DNA from: an uncultured Bacteroides sp.
Lineage (GTDB): Bacteria; Bacteroidota; Bacteroidia; Bacteroidales; Bacteroidaceae
Length of the DNA stretch: 50,067 nucleotides
Assembly (NCBI GenBank): GCA_946628545.1
Contig: CAMOWU010000012.1
Location: 1 to 50,067 of the forward strand
Reading direction: 5' to 3'
The notes beneath the pieces were generated by a model. The model did no database searches and was not told the DNA's origin. It worked only from the letters and a program-made list of their open reading frames with translations. Within the stretch, counting starts at the first letter, position 1. Every line of letters starts with the position of its first letter. The translations under genes were made by a program, and so were the position numbers. Shown here in pieces: positions 7,618 through 14,917 of this stretch.

Positions 7618-8649
7618 ATGACATTGGGCAAATACAGCAGATTCCTGCGCCCCTTGTTGAGCGCCATCAAGAAAATCAGAGGGCTGCGCTATCCAGAAGT
7701 CAACCGCGAGCTCTCTCTTTTCCTTGTGTTTCTTCTGATGTCCATTGTCTTCTGGTTCTTCCAGGTGTGCAGGGAGGAGACAAGATACGAAATCAACTAT
7801 TCCCTGAATATCACCAATATCCCGAAGAACGTGATCATCACAAGCGATGTGCCCGACTCCATCAAGGTGACTGTCTCCGACTATGGTTTCAAGATCCTGG
7901 AGTATTTCATTGCTTCGAAGGACCAGTACAAGGTGGATGTCGATTTCTCCAAGATGACCAATTCCAGCTCTTGGAAGGTGTCGGGTGGAGGAGTGTTCAC
8001 TGTCGATAACTCGAATATGCGGCGCATTGTGGGCAAGACACTGAAAAGTTCCTCACGGGTGCTGTCTATCAATCCTTCCTCGCTTGACATCTATTACTCC
8101 ACGGGTGAGAGCAAGCGTGTGCCAGTTGTGTTCAACGGTTCTGTCAAAGCCGCCCAGCAGCACATCATCCGCGGCATGAAGCTCAGTCCCGACTCTGTGG
8201 ATATCTATGCCACTTATTCGCAGCTCGACACTTTGCATGTGGTCTATACGGAATATTCCACTTTCAAGAATCTGGAGGACTCCTTGCACACGAGAGTGCG
8301 GACGCAGCAGATGACGGGTGTGAAAGTCGTTCCAGGAAGTGTCACTTTGGACGTGGCAGTGGACCTCTACACCGAGAAAAAGTTGTCTGTGCCCATCTTT
8401 GCGGAAAACACGCCTGAGAACCTGATGCTGAGGACATTCCCAGTACGCTGTGAGGTGATCTTCCAGGTCAGTGCATCTGATTTCTACGACGTGAAGGAGG
8501 AGGACTTCCTGATTGTGGTGGACTACAATGCAGTGAAGGAGGGTGGCGACCGCTATCCCATCCGCTTGGTTTCTTATCCCGACAATGTGTCGAACGTGAG
8601 GGTGAATCCCAAGACGGTCGAGTGCATTGTGGAAGAGTTGGCCAACTAA
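7618..8649 (+). CDS. YbbR-like domain protein (CdaR-like)
   Basis: The 343-aa product has one N-terminal membrane anchor (about residues 35-53, LSLFLVFLLMSIVFWFFQV) and then an extracytoplasmic part with YbbR-type repeats (SLNITNIPKNVIITSDVPDS, a second block near 170-210 and a third near 250-330, ending NVSNVRVNPKTVECIVEEL). In Firmicutes the homologue CdaR controls the diadenylate cyclase CdaA. No cyclase gene is adjacent here, so that role is not implied. It sits between yajC and coaE, 7 nt from the latter, in a common Bacteroidetes arrangement. Confidence 0.85.
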   Translation: MTLGKYSRFLRPLLSAIKKIRGLRYPEVNRELSLFLVFLLMSIVFWFFQVCREETRYEINYSLNITNIPKNVIITSDVPDSIKVTVSDYGFKILEYFIASKDQYKVDVDFSKMTNSSSWKVSGGGVFTVDNSNMRRIVGKTLKSSSRVLSINPSSLDIYYSTGESKRVPVVFNGSVKAAQQHIIRGMKLSPDSVDIYATYSQLDTLHVVYTEYSTFKNLEDSLHTRVRTQQMTGVKVVPGSVTLDVAVDLYTEKKLSVPIFAENTPENLMLRTFPVRCEVIFQVSASDFYDVKEEDFLIVVDYNAVKEGGDRYPIRLVSYPDNVSNVRVNPKTVECIVEELAN

Positions 8650-8656
8650 TGAAAGG

Positions 8657-9253
8657 ATGAGTATGGACGTCTTGAAAGTGGGTGTCACTGGTGGCATAGG
8701 CTCTGGCAAATCGTATGTCTGCGAATTGTTTCGCCGGAAAGGATTCCCTGTCTATGTCTGTGACGATGAGGCCAAACGACTGATGGTGGAGGATGCGGTA
8801 TTGGTGGATCGCCTTACCGCTTTGATTGGCGAGGACGCATACCTTGACGGCCAGCTCAACAAAAAGGCTGTTGCCGCATTTTTGTTTGCCGATGCCGACC
8901 ATGCGCGTCAGGTCAACGCCATCGTTCACCCCAGGGTGAAGGACGATTTCTTGCAATGGGTGGATCGGCAGTCGTCTTCTGTCGTTTTCATGGAGTCGGC
9001 GATTCTCTTTGAGTCGGGATTTGATGGACTGGTGGATGCGACGTTGATGGTCTATGCACCTCTCTCTGTCCGTGTCGCTCGGATGATGCGTCGCGATGGG
9101 ATCACCGAGGAAATGGCGATGGCGCGTGTGAAAGCACAGATGGACGATGAGGAGAAAATACGCAAGTCGAACTTGCTCGTCATCAACGACGGTGAAAGTG
9201 ATCTCGACACCCAACTTGATGAGATTATTAGGTTTCTGACTGTAAAAGAATGA
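8657..9253 (+). CDS. coaE: Dephospho-CoA kinase
   Basis: The product (198 aa from ATG 8657) is CoaE, which phosphorylates the 3'-OH of dephospho-CoA in the last step of coenzyme A synthesis. It shows the P-loop GGIGSGKS a few residues after the start, then VYVCDDEAKRLM, NAIVHPRV and the lid region VRVARMMRRDGIT. ATG 8657 was chosen because GAAAGG lies just upstream and the open codons before it overlap the YbbR gene. A further ATG at 8663 is also possible. Confidence 0.93.
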   Translation: MSMDVLKVGVTGGIGSGKSYVCELFRRKGFPVYVCDDEAKRLMVEDAVLVDRLTALIGEDAYLDGQLNKKAVAAFLFADADHARQVNAIVHPRVKDDFLQWVDRQSSSVVFMESAILFESGFDGLVDATLMVYAPLSVRVARMMRRDGITEEMAMARVKAQMDDEEKIRKSNLLVINDGESDLDTQLDEIIRFLTVKE

Positions 9254-9275
9254 ATTTTTTAATCAAGAAAAAGAT

Positions 9276-9731
9276 ATGATAAACATGATTTTGGCCATTT
9301 CGGGTAAGCCTGGCCTGTATAAATTGGTTTCCCGCGGTAACAAGATGCTGATTGTGGAGTCGCTCGATGCGGCAAAGAAGCGTCAGCCTGCCTATGCTGC
9401 CGACAAGATTGTGTCGCTTGGCGACATCTCTATTTATACGGACGACGACAAAGAAGTGTCTTTGGCTTCGGTCCTCAAGTCTGTGAAAGAGAAATATGAT
9501 GGCAAGGTGGTGGATTTGAACCCCAAGAAGGCCACATCTGCCGAGATGATCGCTTTCTTTGAGAACGTGCTGCCCAACTACGACCGCGACCGCGTACGCG
9601 TGAGCGATATGCGCAAACTGTTGTCGTGGTACAACATCCTGATTGAGAGCGGTGAGGATGATTTCGAGGAGGAGACAGACGAGGAAGAAGGAGGCGAGCA
9701 GGCTCAGCCAGAGGCAGAAGCCGCAGAGTAA
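9276..9731 (+). CDS. DUF5606 domain protein
   Basis: The 151-aa product matches the Bacteroidetes-specific DUF5606 family: MILAISGKPGLYKLVSRG at the start, then ADKIVSLGDISIYTDD, FFENVLPNYDRDRVRVSDMR and KLLSWYNIL. The last 25 residues are a Glu-rich tail. Function is unknown; the protein should be cytoplasmic. Both ATG 9276 and ATG 9285 are possible starts. It lies 22 nt after coaE and ends the operon, with a terminator hairpin at 9758-9786. Confidence 0.8.
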   Translation: MINMILAISGKPGLYKLVSRGNKMLIVESLDAAKKRQPAYAADKIVSLGDISIYTDDDKEVSLASVLKSVKEKYDGKVVDLNPKKATSAEMIAFFENVLPNYDRDRVRVSDMRKLLSWYNILIESGEDDFEEETDEEEGGEQAQPEAEAAE

Positions 9732-9757
9732 ATCTTTCCATTATACCATAAAAAAGG

Positions 9758-9795
9758 CGGGTGTGCATCTCACTGATGCACACCCGTCCTTGGTT
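9758..9795 (+). terminator. Terminator between DUF5606 gene and clpB
   Basis: CGGGTGTGCATC (9758-9769) and GATGCACACCCG (9775-9786) form a perfect 12-bp stem with a 5-nt loop. An A-run lies on the left (9750-9755) and T-rich sequence on the right, so it may work in both directions between these convergent genes. Confidence 0.8.
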
Positions 9796-9817
9796 TTGGG
9801 GCTACGTCCGCGATGTA

Positions 9818-9892
9818 TCGGACGCGACCTGTTTGTATCGTTTCGGATGCGACGTGCCTGTGTCGTATCGGACGCGACACGTCGCCTCCCTA
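9818..9892. repeat. Three-copy 25-bp tandem repeat
   Basis: The motif TCGGAYGCGAC starts at 9818, 9843 and 9868, exactly 25 bases apart. The bases between are partly conserved (GTATCG or GTCGTA precedes each next copy). The array fills the space between the terminator hairpin and the clpB stop codon. It is non-coding and looks like an expandable intergenic minisatellite. Confidence 0.75.
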
Positions 9893-9894
9893 CA

Positions 9895-12519
9895 TTAGTT
9901 CTTGAAGACGAGCTGGTTGTTGACGGCATCGACCACAATGGGGTGGGTGGCATCCACTTCGCCAGCCAACAGCTTCTTCGAGAGGTCGTTGAGGATCAAC
10001 CGTTGTATCACTCGCTTCACTGGACGTGCGCCGAACTCGGGGTCGTAGCCAGCCTCGGCTATGAAGTCGGTGGCGTTGTCGGTCACGGTAAGTTCTACGT
10101 TGTTGTCTGCCAGCATCTTCTTCACTGAGTTGATCTGCAGCGTGACAATCTGCCTGATCTCGTCCTTCGACAGCGGTGTGAACATGATGGTCTCGTCGAT
10201 ACGGTTGAGGAACTCAGGTCGAATGGTCTTCTTCAGCATGTCCATGACCTCGGCCTTGGCCTTGTCGAGTATCTGCTCTTTCCTGCGCTCCAGCTCGATG
10301 GGCGTCATTCCGCTGTTTTCCAGGGCGTGGAGTTTCTCGAACTCCTCACGGATCATCATACTGCCCATGTTGGAGGTCATGATGATGATGGTGTTCTTGA
10401 AGTTGACGGTACGTCCCTTGTTGTCGGTCAGTCGTCCGTCGTCGAGCACTTGCAGCAGGATGTTGAACACGTCGGGGTGCGCCTTCTCGATTTCATCGAA
10501 CAGCACCACAGAGTAAGGCTTGCGCCTTACAGCCTCAGTGAGTTGTCCGCCCTCATCGTAACCCACGTATCCTGGAGGTGCTCCGATGAGTCGGCTGACG
10601 CTGAACTTCTCCTGGTACTCACTCATGTCGATACGCGTCATCAGCGTCTCGTCGTTGAAGAGGTAGTCGGCCAATGCCTTGGCCAGCTCCGTCTTACCCA
10701 CACCTGTGGTGCCGAGGAAGATGAACGAACCGATTGGCTTCTTGGGGTCTTGCAGTCCAGCCCTGCTGCGTCTGACGGCATTGCTCACGGCTGCTATGGC
10801 CTCGTCTTGGCCGATCACCCGCTTGTGGAGTTCCTCTTCGAGGTGGAGCAACTTCTCGCGTTCGCTCTGCAGCATCTTGCTCACGGGGATGCCCGTCCAT
10901 CGGCTCACCACATCGGCGATGTCGTCGGCGGTGACTTCCTCCTTGACCATGGCGTTGCCACTCTGCACCTTCGCCAACTCAGACTGTATCTTGGTAATCT
11001 CGTCGTTGAGTGCCACAATCCTGCCGTAGCGAATCTCAGCTACCCGACTGTAGTCGCCCTCGCGCTCAGCCCTGTCGGCATCGAACTTCAGCTGTTCGAT
11101 TTGCTGCTTGTTCTCTTGTATCTTGTTGGCCAGGTTGCGTTCTGCCTGCCATTTGGCCTTGTAGGAACTCTCTTCCTCCTTGAGCTTGGCAATCTCACGG
11201 TTGAGGTTCTCGAGTTTCTCGGAGTCGCCCTCGCGCTTGATGGCCTCACGCTCAATCTCCAGCTGCTTCAGTTTGCGGCTGATCTCATCCAGTTCCTCAG
11301 GCAGTGAGTCGCGCTCCATTCTCAGTTTGGCGGCAGCCTCGTCCATAAGGTCGATGGCTTTGTCGGGAAGGAAACGCTCAGTGATGTATCGGTCGGAGAG
11401 TTGCACGGCTGCGATGATGGCGTCGTCCTTGATACGCACCTTGTGGTGGTTTTCGTACCTCTCCTTCAGGCCTCGCAGGATGGAGATGCTGCTTGCCACG
11501 TCAGGCTCATCCACGGTGACCGTCTGGAACCTACGCTCCAGCGCCTTGTCTTTCTCGAAGTATTTCTGGTACTCGTCGAGAGTGGTGGCTCCGATGCATC
11601 GTATCTCACCACGTGCCAGGGCAGGTTTCAGGATGTTGGCGGCGTCCATGGCTCCCTCGCTCTTGCCGGCTCCCACCAGAGTGTGGATCTCGTCGATGAA
11701 AAGGATGATGCTTCCTTCGCTCTTCTTCACTTCGTTGACCACGGCCTTCAGTCGCTCTTCGAACTCGCCCTTGTATTTGGCACCGGCAATCAGTGCGCCC
11801 ATATCGAGTGAGTAGAGCTGTTTCTGTTTCAGGTTCTCAGGCACGTCGCCCCTGACGATACGTCCGGCCAGTCCCTCTACGATGGCGGTCTTACCTGTAC
11901 CTGGTTCGCCGATCAGAATAGGGTTGTTCTTCGTGCGTCGGCTCAGGATCTGCAAGATGCGTCGGATCTCGTCGTCGCGCCCAATCACGGGGTCGAGTTT
12001 GCCGGCACGGGCTTGTTCCACCAGGTTGGTGGCGTATTTGTCGAGGCTCTGGTAGTTGTCTTCGCTCGACTGGCTCTTCACACTCTCTCCCTGTCGCAGT
12101 TCGTTGATGGCCTTCATCAGGTCGTTCTCGTTCATGCCCGCGTCGTGCAGGATTCTCGCTACTGGAGAGTTGACCTTCAGCAGTGCGATGAGCATCGGCT
12201 CAATCGACACATACTCGTCGCCCAGTTGTTTGGAGATGTTGGTGGCCTGAAGCACCACCTCGTTGGTTTCACGGCTCAGATAGGGTTCACCTCCTGACAC
12301 GCGGGGGTAGGATGCCGCCTCGTTGTCGATCAGCCGCTGTATGCGTCCACCGTCCATCCCCAGTTTCTGGAAGATGAAGTTGGTGACATTCTCGCCCACT
12401 TTCAGTATGCCAGCCATCAGGTGCGCCGGTTCGACTGCCTGCTGCCCGTTGTTTTGCACCAGGTTGACCGCCTCCTGTATGGCTTCTTGCGCTTTGATGG
12501 TGAAATTGTTGAAATTCAT
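9895..12519 (-). CDS. clpB: ATP-dependent disaggregase ClpB
   Basis: The product (874 aa from ATG 12519) is ClpB. It has an N-terminal Clp repeat domain ([17 protein letters not shown]), NBD1 with Walker A GEPGTGKT near residue 205, the long coiled-coil middle domain (about 400-520) that separates ClpB from ClpA/ClpC, and NBD2 with GTTGVGKT near residue 600 and the arginine-rich sensor region FLNRIDE. It extracts polypeptides from aggregates together with DnaK. ATG 12519 is preceded by GGAGAACGAGAT, a good ribosome-binding site; the 17 open codons upstream are unlikely to be translated. Confidence 0.95.
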   Translation of the reverse strand: MNFNNFTIKAQEAIQEAVNLVQNNGQQAVEPAHLMAGILKVGENVTNFIFQKLGMDGGRIQRLIDNEAASYPRVSGGEPYLSRETNEVVLQATNISKQLGDEYVSIEPMLIALLKVNSPVARILHDAGMNENDLMKAINELRQGESVKSQSSEDNYQSLDKYATNLVEQARAGKLDPVIGRDDEIRRILQILSRRTKNNPILIGEPGTGKTAIVEGLAGRIVRGDVPENLKQKQLYSLDMGALIAGAKYKGEFEERLKAVVNEVKKSEGSIILFIDEIHTLVGAGKSEGAMDAANILKPALARGEIRCIGATTLDEYQKYFEKDKALERRFQTVTVDEPDVASSISILRGLKERYENHHKVRIKDDAIIAAVQLSDRYITERFLPDKAIDLMDEAAAKLRMERDSLPEELDEISRKLKQLEIEREAIKREGDSEKLENLNREIAKLKEEESSYKAKWQAERNLANKIQENKQQIEQLKFDADRAEREGDYSRVAEIRYGRIVALNDEITKIQSELAKVQSGNAMVKEEVTADDIADVVSRWTGIPVSKMLQSEREKLLHLEEELHKRVIGQDEAIAAVSNAVRRSRAGLQDPKKPIGSFIFLGTTGVGKTELAKALADYLFNDETLMTRIDMSEYQEKFSVSRLIGAPPGYVGYDEGGQLTEAVRRKPYSVVLFDEIEKAHPDVFNILLQVLDDGRLTDNKGRTVNFKNTIIIMTSNMGSMMIREEFEKLHALENSGMTPIELERRKEQILDKAKAEVMDMLKKTIRPEFLNRIDETIMFTPLSKDEIRQIVTLQINSVKKMLADNNVELTVTDNATDFIAEAGYDPEFGARPVKRVIQRLILNDLSKKLLAGEVDATHPIVVDAVNNQLVFKN

Positions 12520-12726
12520 ATCTCGTTCTCCTTTCTTTTTCGTTGTGGATTCATTTTTTCTACAAGACATGACTCAATAATTGTACCAGAACACGGTGAG
12601 CGACAAAATGTCATGATTTGTGACATAATGTTTGTTGCCTGTGGCTGACTGTGTGAAAATCCGCTTTACCGCAAATAAAAAAAGCAATTATTTGTGTTGA
12701 AATGTATCTAAATGCTGATTTTTTTG

Positions 12727-12734
12727 TAAATTTG
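12727..12734 (+). promoter_or_regulatory. -7 box of the polysaccharide-locus leader transcript
   Basis: TAAATTTG followed by CAC matches TAnnTTTG. Transcription should begin near 12740, so the 5' end of the RNA would coincide with the 5' arm of the helix at 12742-12750. The first start codon is 257 nt downstream, an unusually long leader. Confidence 0.65.
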
Positions 12735-12741
12735 CACCGCA

Positions 12742-12854
12742 ATTGGGGCTTGAAGCCATTGCGCAGATATCGCTACAGAAAAGAATAATCAGAGGAACAG
12801 GTGGTTTTGTTTCGATGATTATTATTTTTGCGGTGTTTCCGTGGTAGCCCCAGT
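12742..12854 (+). ncRNA. Structured leader or small RNA of unknown class
   Basis: The 5' and 3' ends pair over 9 bp (12742-12750 with 12846-12854, one G-U). Inside is a long arm: 12778-12791 with 12816-12829 (one G-A mismatch at 12783/12824), a tandem GA/GA internal loop (12792-12793 with 12814-12815) and a 6-bp tip (12794-12799 with 12808-12813) closing an 8-nt loop. Two other pairings exclude the outer stem: a local hairpin 12739-12762, and GCTAC 12772-12776 with GTAGC 12844-12848. No U-run follows, so it is not a simple terminator. It could be a cis-acting switch for the polysaccharide operon or a processed small RNA. It lacks the SRP RNA core. The pairing was worked out by hand. Confidence 0.55.
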
Positions 12855-12990
12855 GTGAAAATTATTGAATAAAAAGAGCAAAGTTCTTCGGAAATTCACA
12901 ATAAATGTGAAACTGTTGCGTTATATAGTTAACACATGATTGTAGAATTACCAAAAAGAGTGCTTCTCTTAGAAGACATAACTTTAAAAT

Positions 12991-13695
12991 ATGGCATTTC
13001 ACAGATCGGTTGCAAAATCGTTGGCATACAGTGACAATTATAGTAACAGCAATACATCTTCTCAAATGAGTGTGGTGAACAAAACAATGGATATTGATGC
13101 TATGGGATCCTTCCAAAGGGGTGTGAAAAGGTCGGTTGACATTGTTGGCTCTTTACTTGGTTTGATATTGCTGTCGCCTATCTACCTCATCATCTATATC
13201 GTCCAGAAAATCGACGGTAAAGGCCCTGTCATCTATAGTCAGGAGCGCATAGGCCTTCATGGCAAGCCTTTTATGATTTATAAATATCGTACGATGGTGG
13301 TTGATGCTGAGGACAATGGGGTTCCTCAACTCGCCCAGCAAGACGACGACCGTCTGACCAAGGTGGGTAAGTTCCTCAGGGTGCACCATTTCGACGAACT
13401 GCCCCAATTGTGGAACGTGCTTGTCGGCGACATGTCGTTTGTGGGCTACAGGCCTGAACGTAAGTACTTCATCGACATGATCATGAAAGAGAACCCTGAC
13501 TACGAGAAACTTTTCTGCAGTCGTCCTGGTGTGACATCGATGGCCACCCTCTACAATGGCTATACCGACAGTATGGAGAAGATGCTCCAACGTCTGGATA
13601 TGGATCTTGACTACCTCAAGCACCGCTCTTTGTGGCTGGATATGAAGATTATAGCCAAAACTGTTTTGGCTGTTGTAGGCTGGAAGAAATTCTGA
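12991..13695 (+). CDS. Undecaprenyl-phosphate sugar phosphotransferase (polyprenyl PGT)
   Basis: The 234-aa product is a monotopic phosphoglycosyl transferase of the bacterial sugar transferase family. It has a polar N-terminus (1-40), a hydrophobic re-entrant helix (about 49-72), the KYRTM motif (98-102) followed by Asp105/Glu107 near the catalytic site, and DELPQLWNVLVGDMSFVG (135-152). The usual VGPRP reads VGYRP (Tyr153), a small deviation. It transfers a sugar-1-phosphate to undecaprenyl phosphate, the first committed step of polysaccharide synthesis; the donor sugar cannot be told. It opens the plus-strand gene group behind the structured leader, and the next gene starts 6 nt after its stop. 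Confidence 0.9.
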   Translation: MAFHRSVAKSLAYSDNYSNSNTSSQMSVVNKTMDIDAMGSFQRGVKRSVDIVGSLLGLILLSPIYLIIYIVQKIDGKGPVIYSQERIGLHGKPFMIYKYRTMVVDAEDNGVPQLAQQDDDRLTKVGKFLRVHHFDELPQLWNVLVGDMSFVGYRPERKYFIDMIMKENPDYEKLFCSRPGVTSMATLYNGYTDSMEKMLQRLDMDLDYLKHRSLWLDMKIIAKTVLAVVGWKKF

Positions 13696-13701
13696 TTTGT
13701 T

Positions 13702-14757
13702 ATGGCTGCGCGTCATAAGCTTTGTGTCTGTGGACATTTTGCCTTTGGGGAGAATAAACTCAACGGCCAGACCATCAAGACCAAGATCATCACAGATGCT
13801 TTGACACAGAAGCTTGGCGAAGGCCAAATCACCAAAATCGACACTTGCGGAGGCATCAAGTCTCTCTTTCGTTTGCCAATAGCTCTGACAAACGCTTTAC
13901 GTCATTCTGACAACTTAGTGATCCTTCCTGCCTACAAAGGCGTGCGGATCATCACGTTTATCCTGTCTTTCCTTCGCATCTTCCTGCGCCACACAAAAGT
14001 TCATTATGTGGTGATTGGAGGATGGCTTCCCAAATATGTGCGAACGAAATTCTTGCTGAAGGGCTGTTTGAAAGCATCGGTAGATGTTATTTATTGCGAG
14101 ACATCCACCATGATGCGCCAATTGGCTGAGAGCGGTTTTGCCAACACCGTGTTTTTGCCTAACTGCAAGGAACTCAAGCCTGTTGTTCTCGATGAAAGCA
14201 CTCCTTCGTATGTTGAGCCGCTGCGGTTGTGCACCTTTTCCAGGGTGATGCGAGAAAAAGGTATTGAAGAGGCTGTCCGTGCTGTGGAAAGTGTTAACGC
14301 CAAGTTGGGCAGGGAGGTGTTTACCTTGGATATTTATGGTCCTGTGTGGCCTACTGAACAGGAGTGGTTTAATCAACTTCAGTCCCAATTTCCATCTTCG
14401 GTGCAATATCGTGGCACTGTGCCTTTTGATGCCTCTATTGATGTTCTCAAAGACTATTTCCTCCTGCTTTTTCCCACCCTTTTCTTCACAGAAGGAGTGC
14501 CGGGAACGGTCATCGACGCTTATGCGGCAGGTCTGCCCGTGTTGTCGTCGAAATGGGAGAGTTTTTCAGACGTGATTGATGACGGACTGACAGGCATTGG
14601 CTATGAGTTCGGCTCTTTCGATGCCTTGTGTGCTGCCTTGATGGATATCGCCCTAAATCCCGATCGTGTCAATAGGATGCGGCTCGATTGCATCGCCAAG
14701 TATCAGCAGTTCCGCCCCATTCATGTCGTGGGAGCGTTGCTCGGTCAGTTGAAATAG
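13702..14757 (+). CDS. Glycosyltransferase, GT4-like
   Basis: The 351-aa product has the GT-B pattern of GT4 enzymes. The N-terminal half begins LCVCGHFAFGENKLNGQTIK; the C-terminal half begins at FSRVMREKGIEEAVRAV (about 179-195) and carries FFTEGVPGTVIDAYAAGLPV (261-280), the nucleotide-sugar-binding E-x7-E region with Glu264. Such retaining enzymes transfer a sugar from a nucleotide donor, here presumably to the lipid-linked acceptor made by the preceding gene. It starts 6 nt after that gene's stop, so the two are almost certainly co-transcribed. Donor and linkage are unknown. Confidence 0.85.
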   Translation: MAARHKLCVCGHFAFGENKLNGQTIKTKIITDALTQKLGEGQITKIDTCGGIKSLFRLPIALTNALRHSDNLVILPAYKGVRIITFILSFLRIFLRHTKVHYVVIGGWLPKYVRTKFLLKGCLKASVDVIYCETSTMMRQLAESGFANTVFLPNCKELKPVVLDESTPSYVEPLRLCTFSRVMREKGIEEAVRAVESVNAKLGREVFTLDIYGPVWPTEQEWFNQLQSQFPSSVQYRGTVPFDASIDVLKDYFLLLFPTLFFTEGVPGTVIDAYAAGLPVLSSKWESFSDVIDDGLTGIGYEFGSFDALCAALMDIALNPDRVNRMRLDCIAKYQQFRPIHVVGALLGQLK

Positions 14758-14831
14758 CAGGCTAAAGACGGTGTCGGCTCCTCGGTGCGGACGGGATTAC
14801 AGCAAGAAGAATATTTTTTTGTTTGAGAATC

Positions 14832-14862
14832 GTTGAAAAGACGATAAAATTTCATAATTTTG
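14832..14862 (+). promoter_or_regulatory. Bacteroidetes promoter upstream of the Wza-like gene
   Basis: TAATTTTG at 14855-14862 matches the -7 consensus, and GTTG at 14832-14835, 19 nt upstream, is a plausible -33 element. This gives the exporter gene its own promoter inside the polysaccharide locus, 56 nt before its start codon. Confidence 0.65.
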
Positions 14863-14917
14863 CATTTTGTGTGTCCCTGTGGACAAATTGAACCTAATCA
14901 GATAATAAAACAGACAA

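Larger units (their letters stand above)
12520..12990. other. 470-bp regulatory region between clpB and the polysaccharide genes
   Basis: This divergent intergenic region holds no convincing gene. On the plus strand it has a -7 box at 12727-12734 and directly after it a strongly foldable RNA (about 12742-12854). A further 136 nt of AT-rich leader before the first glycosyltransferase gene contains small inverted repeats (TGTGAA near 12855 with TTCACA near 12895; CTTCT-CTT-AGAAG near 12964). The clpB promoter should lie at about 12540-12660, but I could not assign boxes. Confidence 0.6.

Noticed and set aside
10327..11307. Open frame of 326 codons antisense to clpB
   Set aside because: clpB is certain on the other strand; the antisense product is Leu/His-rich without recognisable motifs.
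12742..12854. Signal recognition particle RNA
   Set aside because: The GGAA-capped core and the adjacent conserved AGCAG sequence of SRP RNA are absent; size is similar but the apical loop differs.
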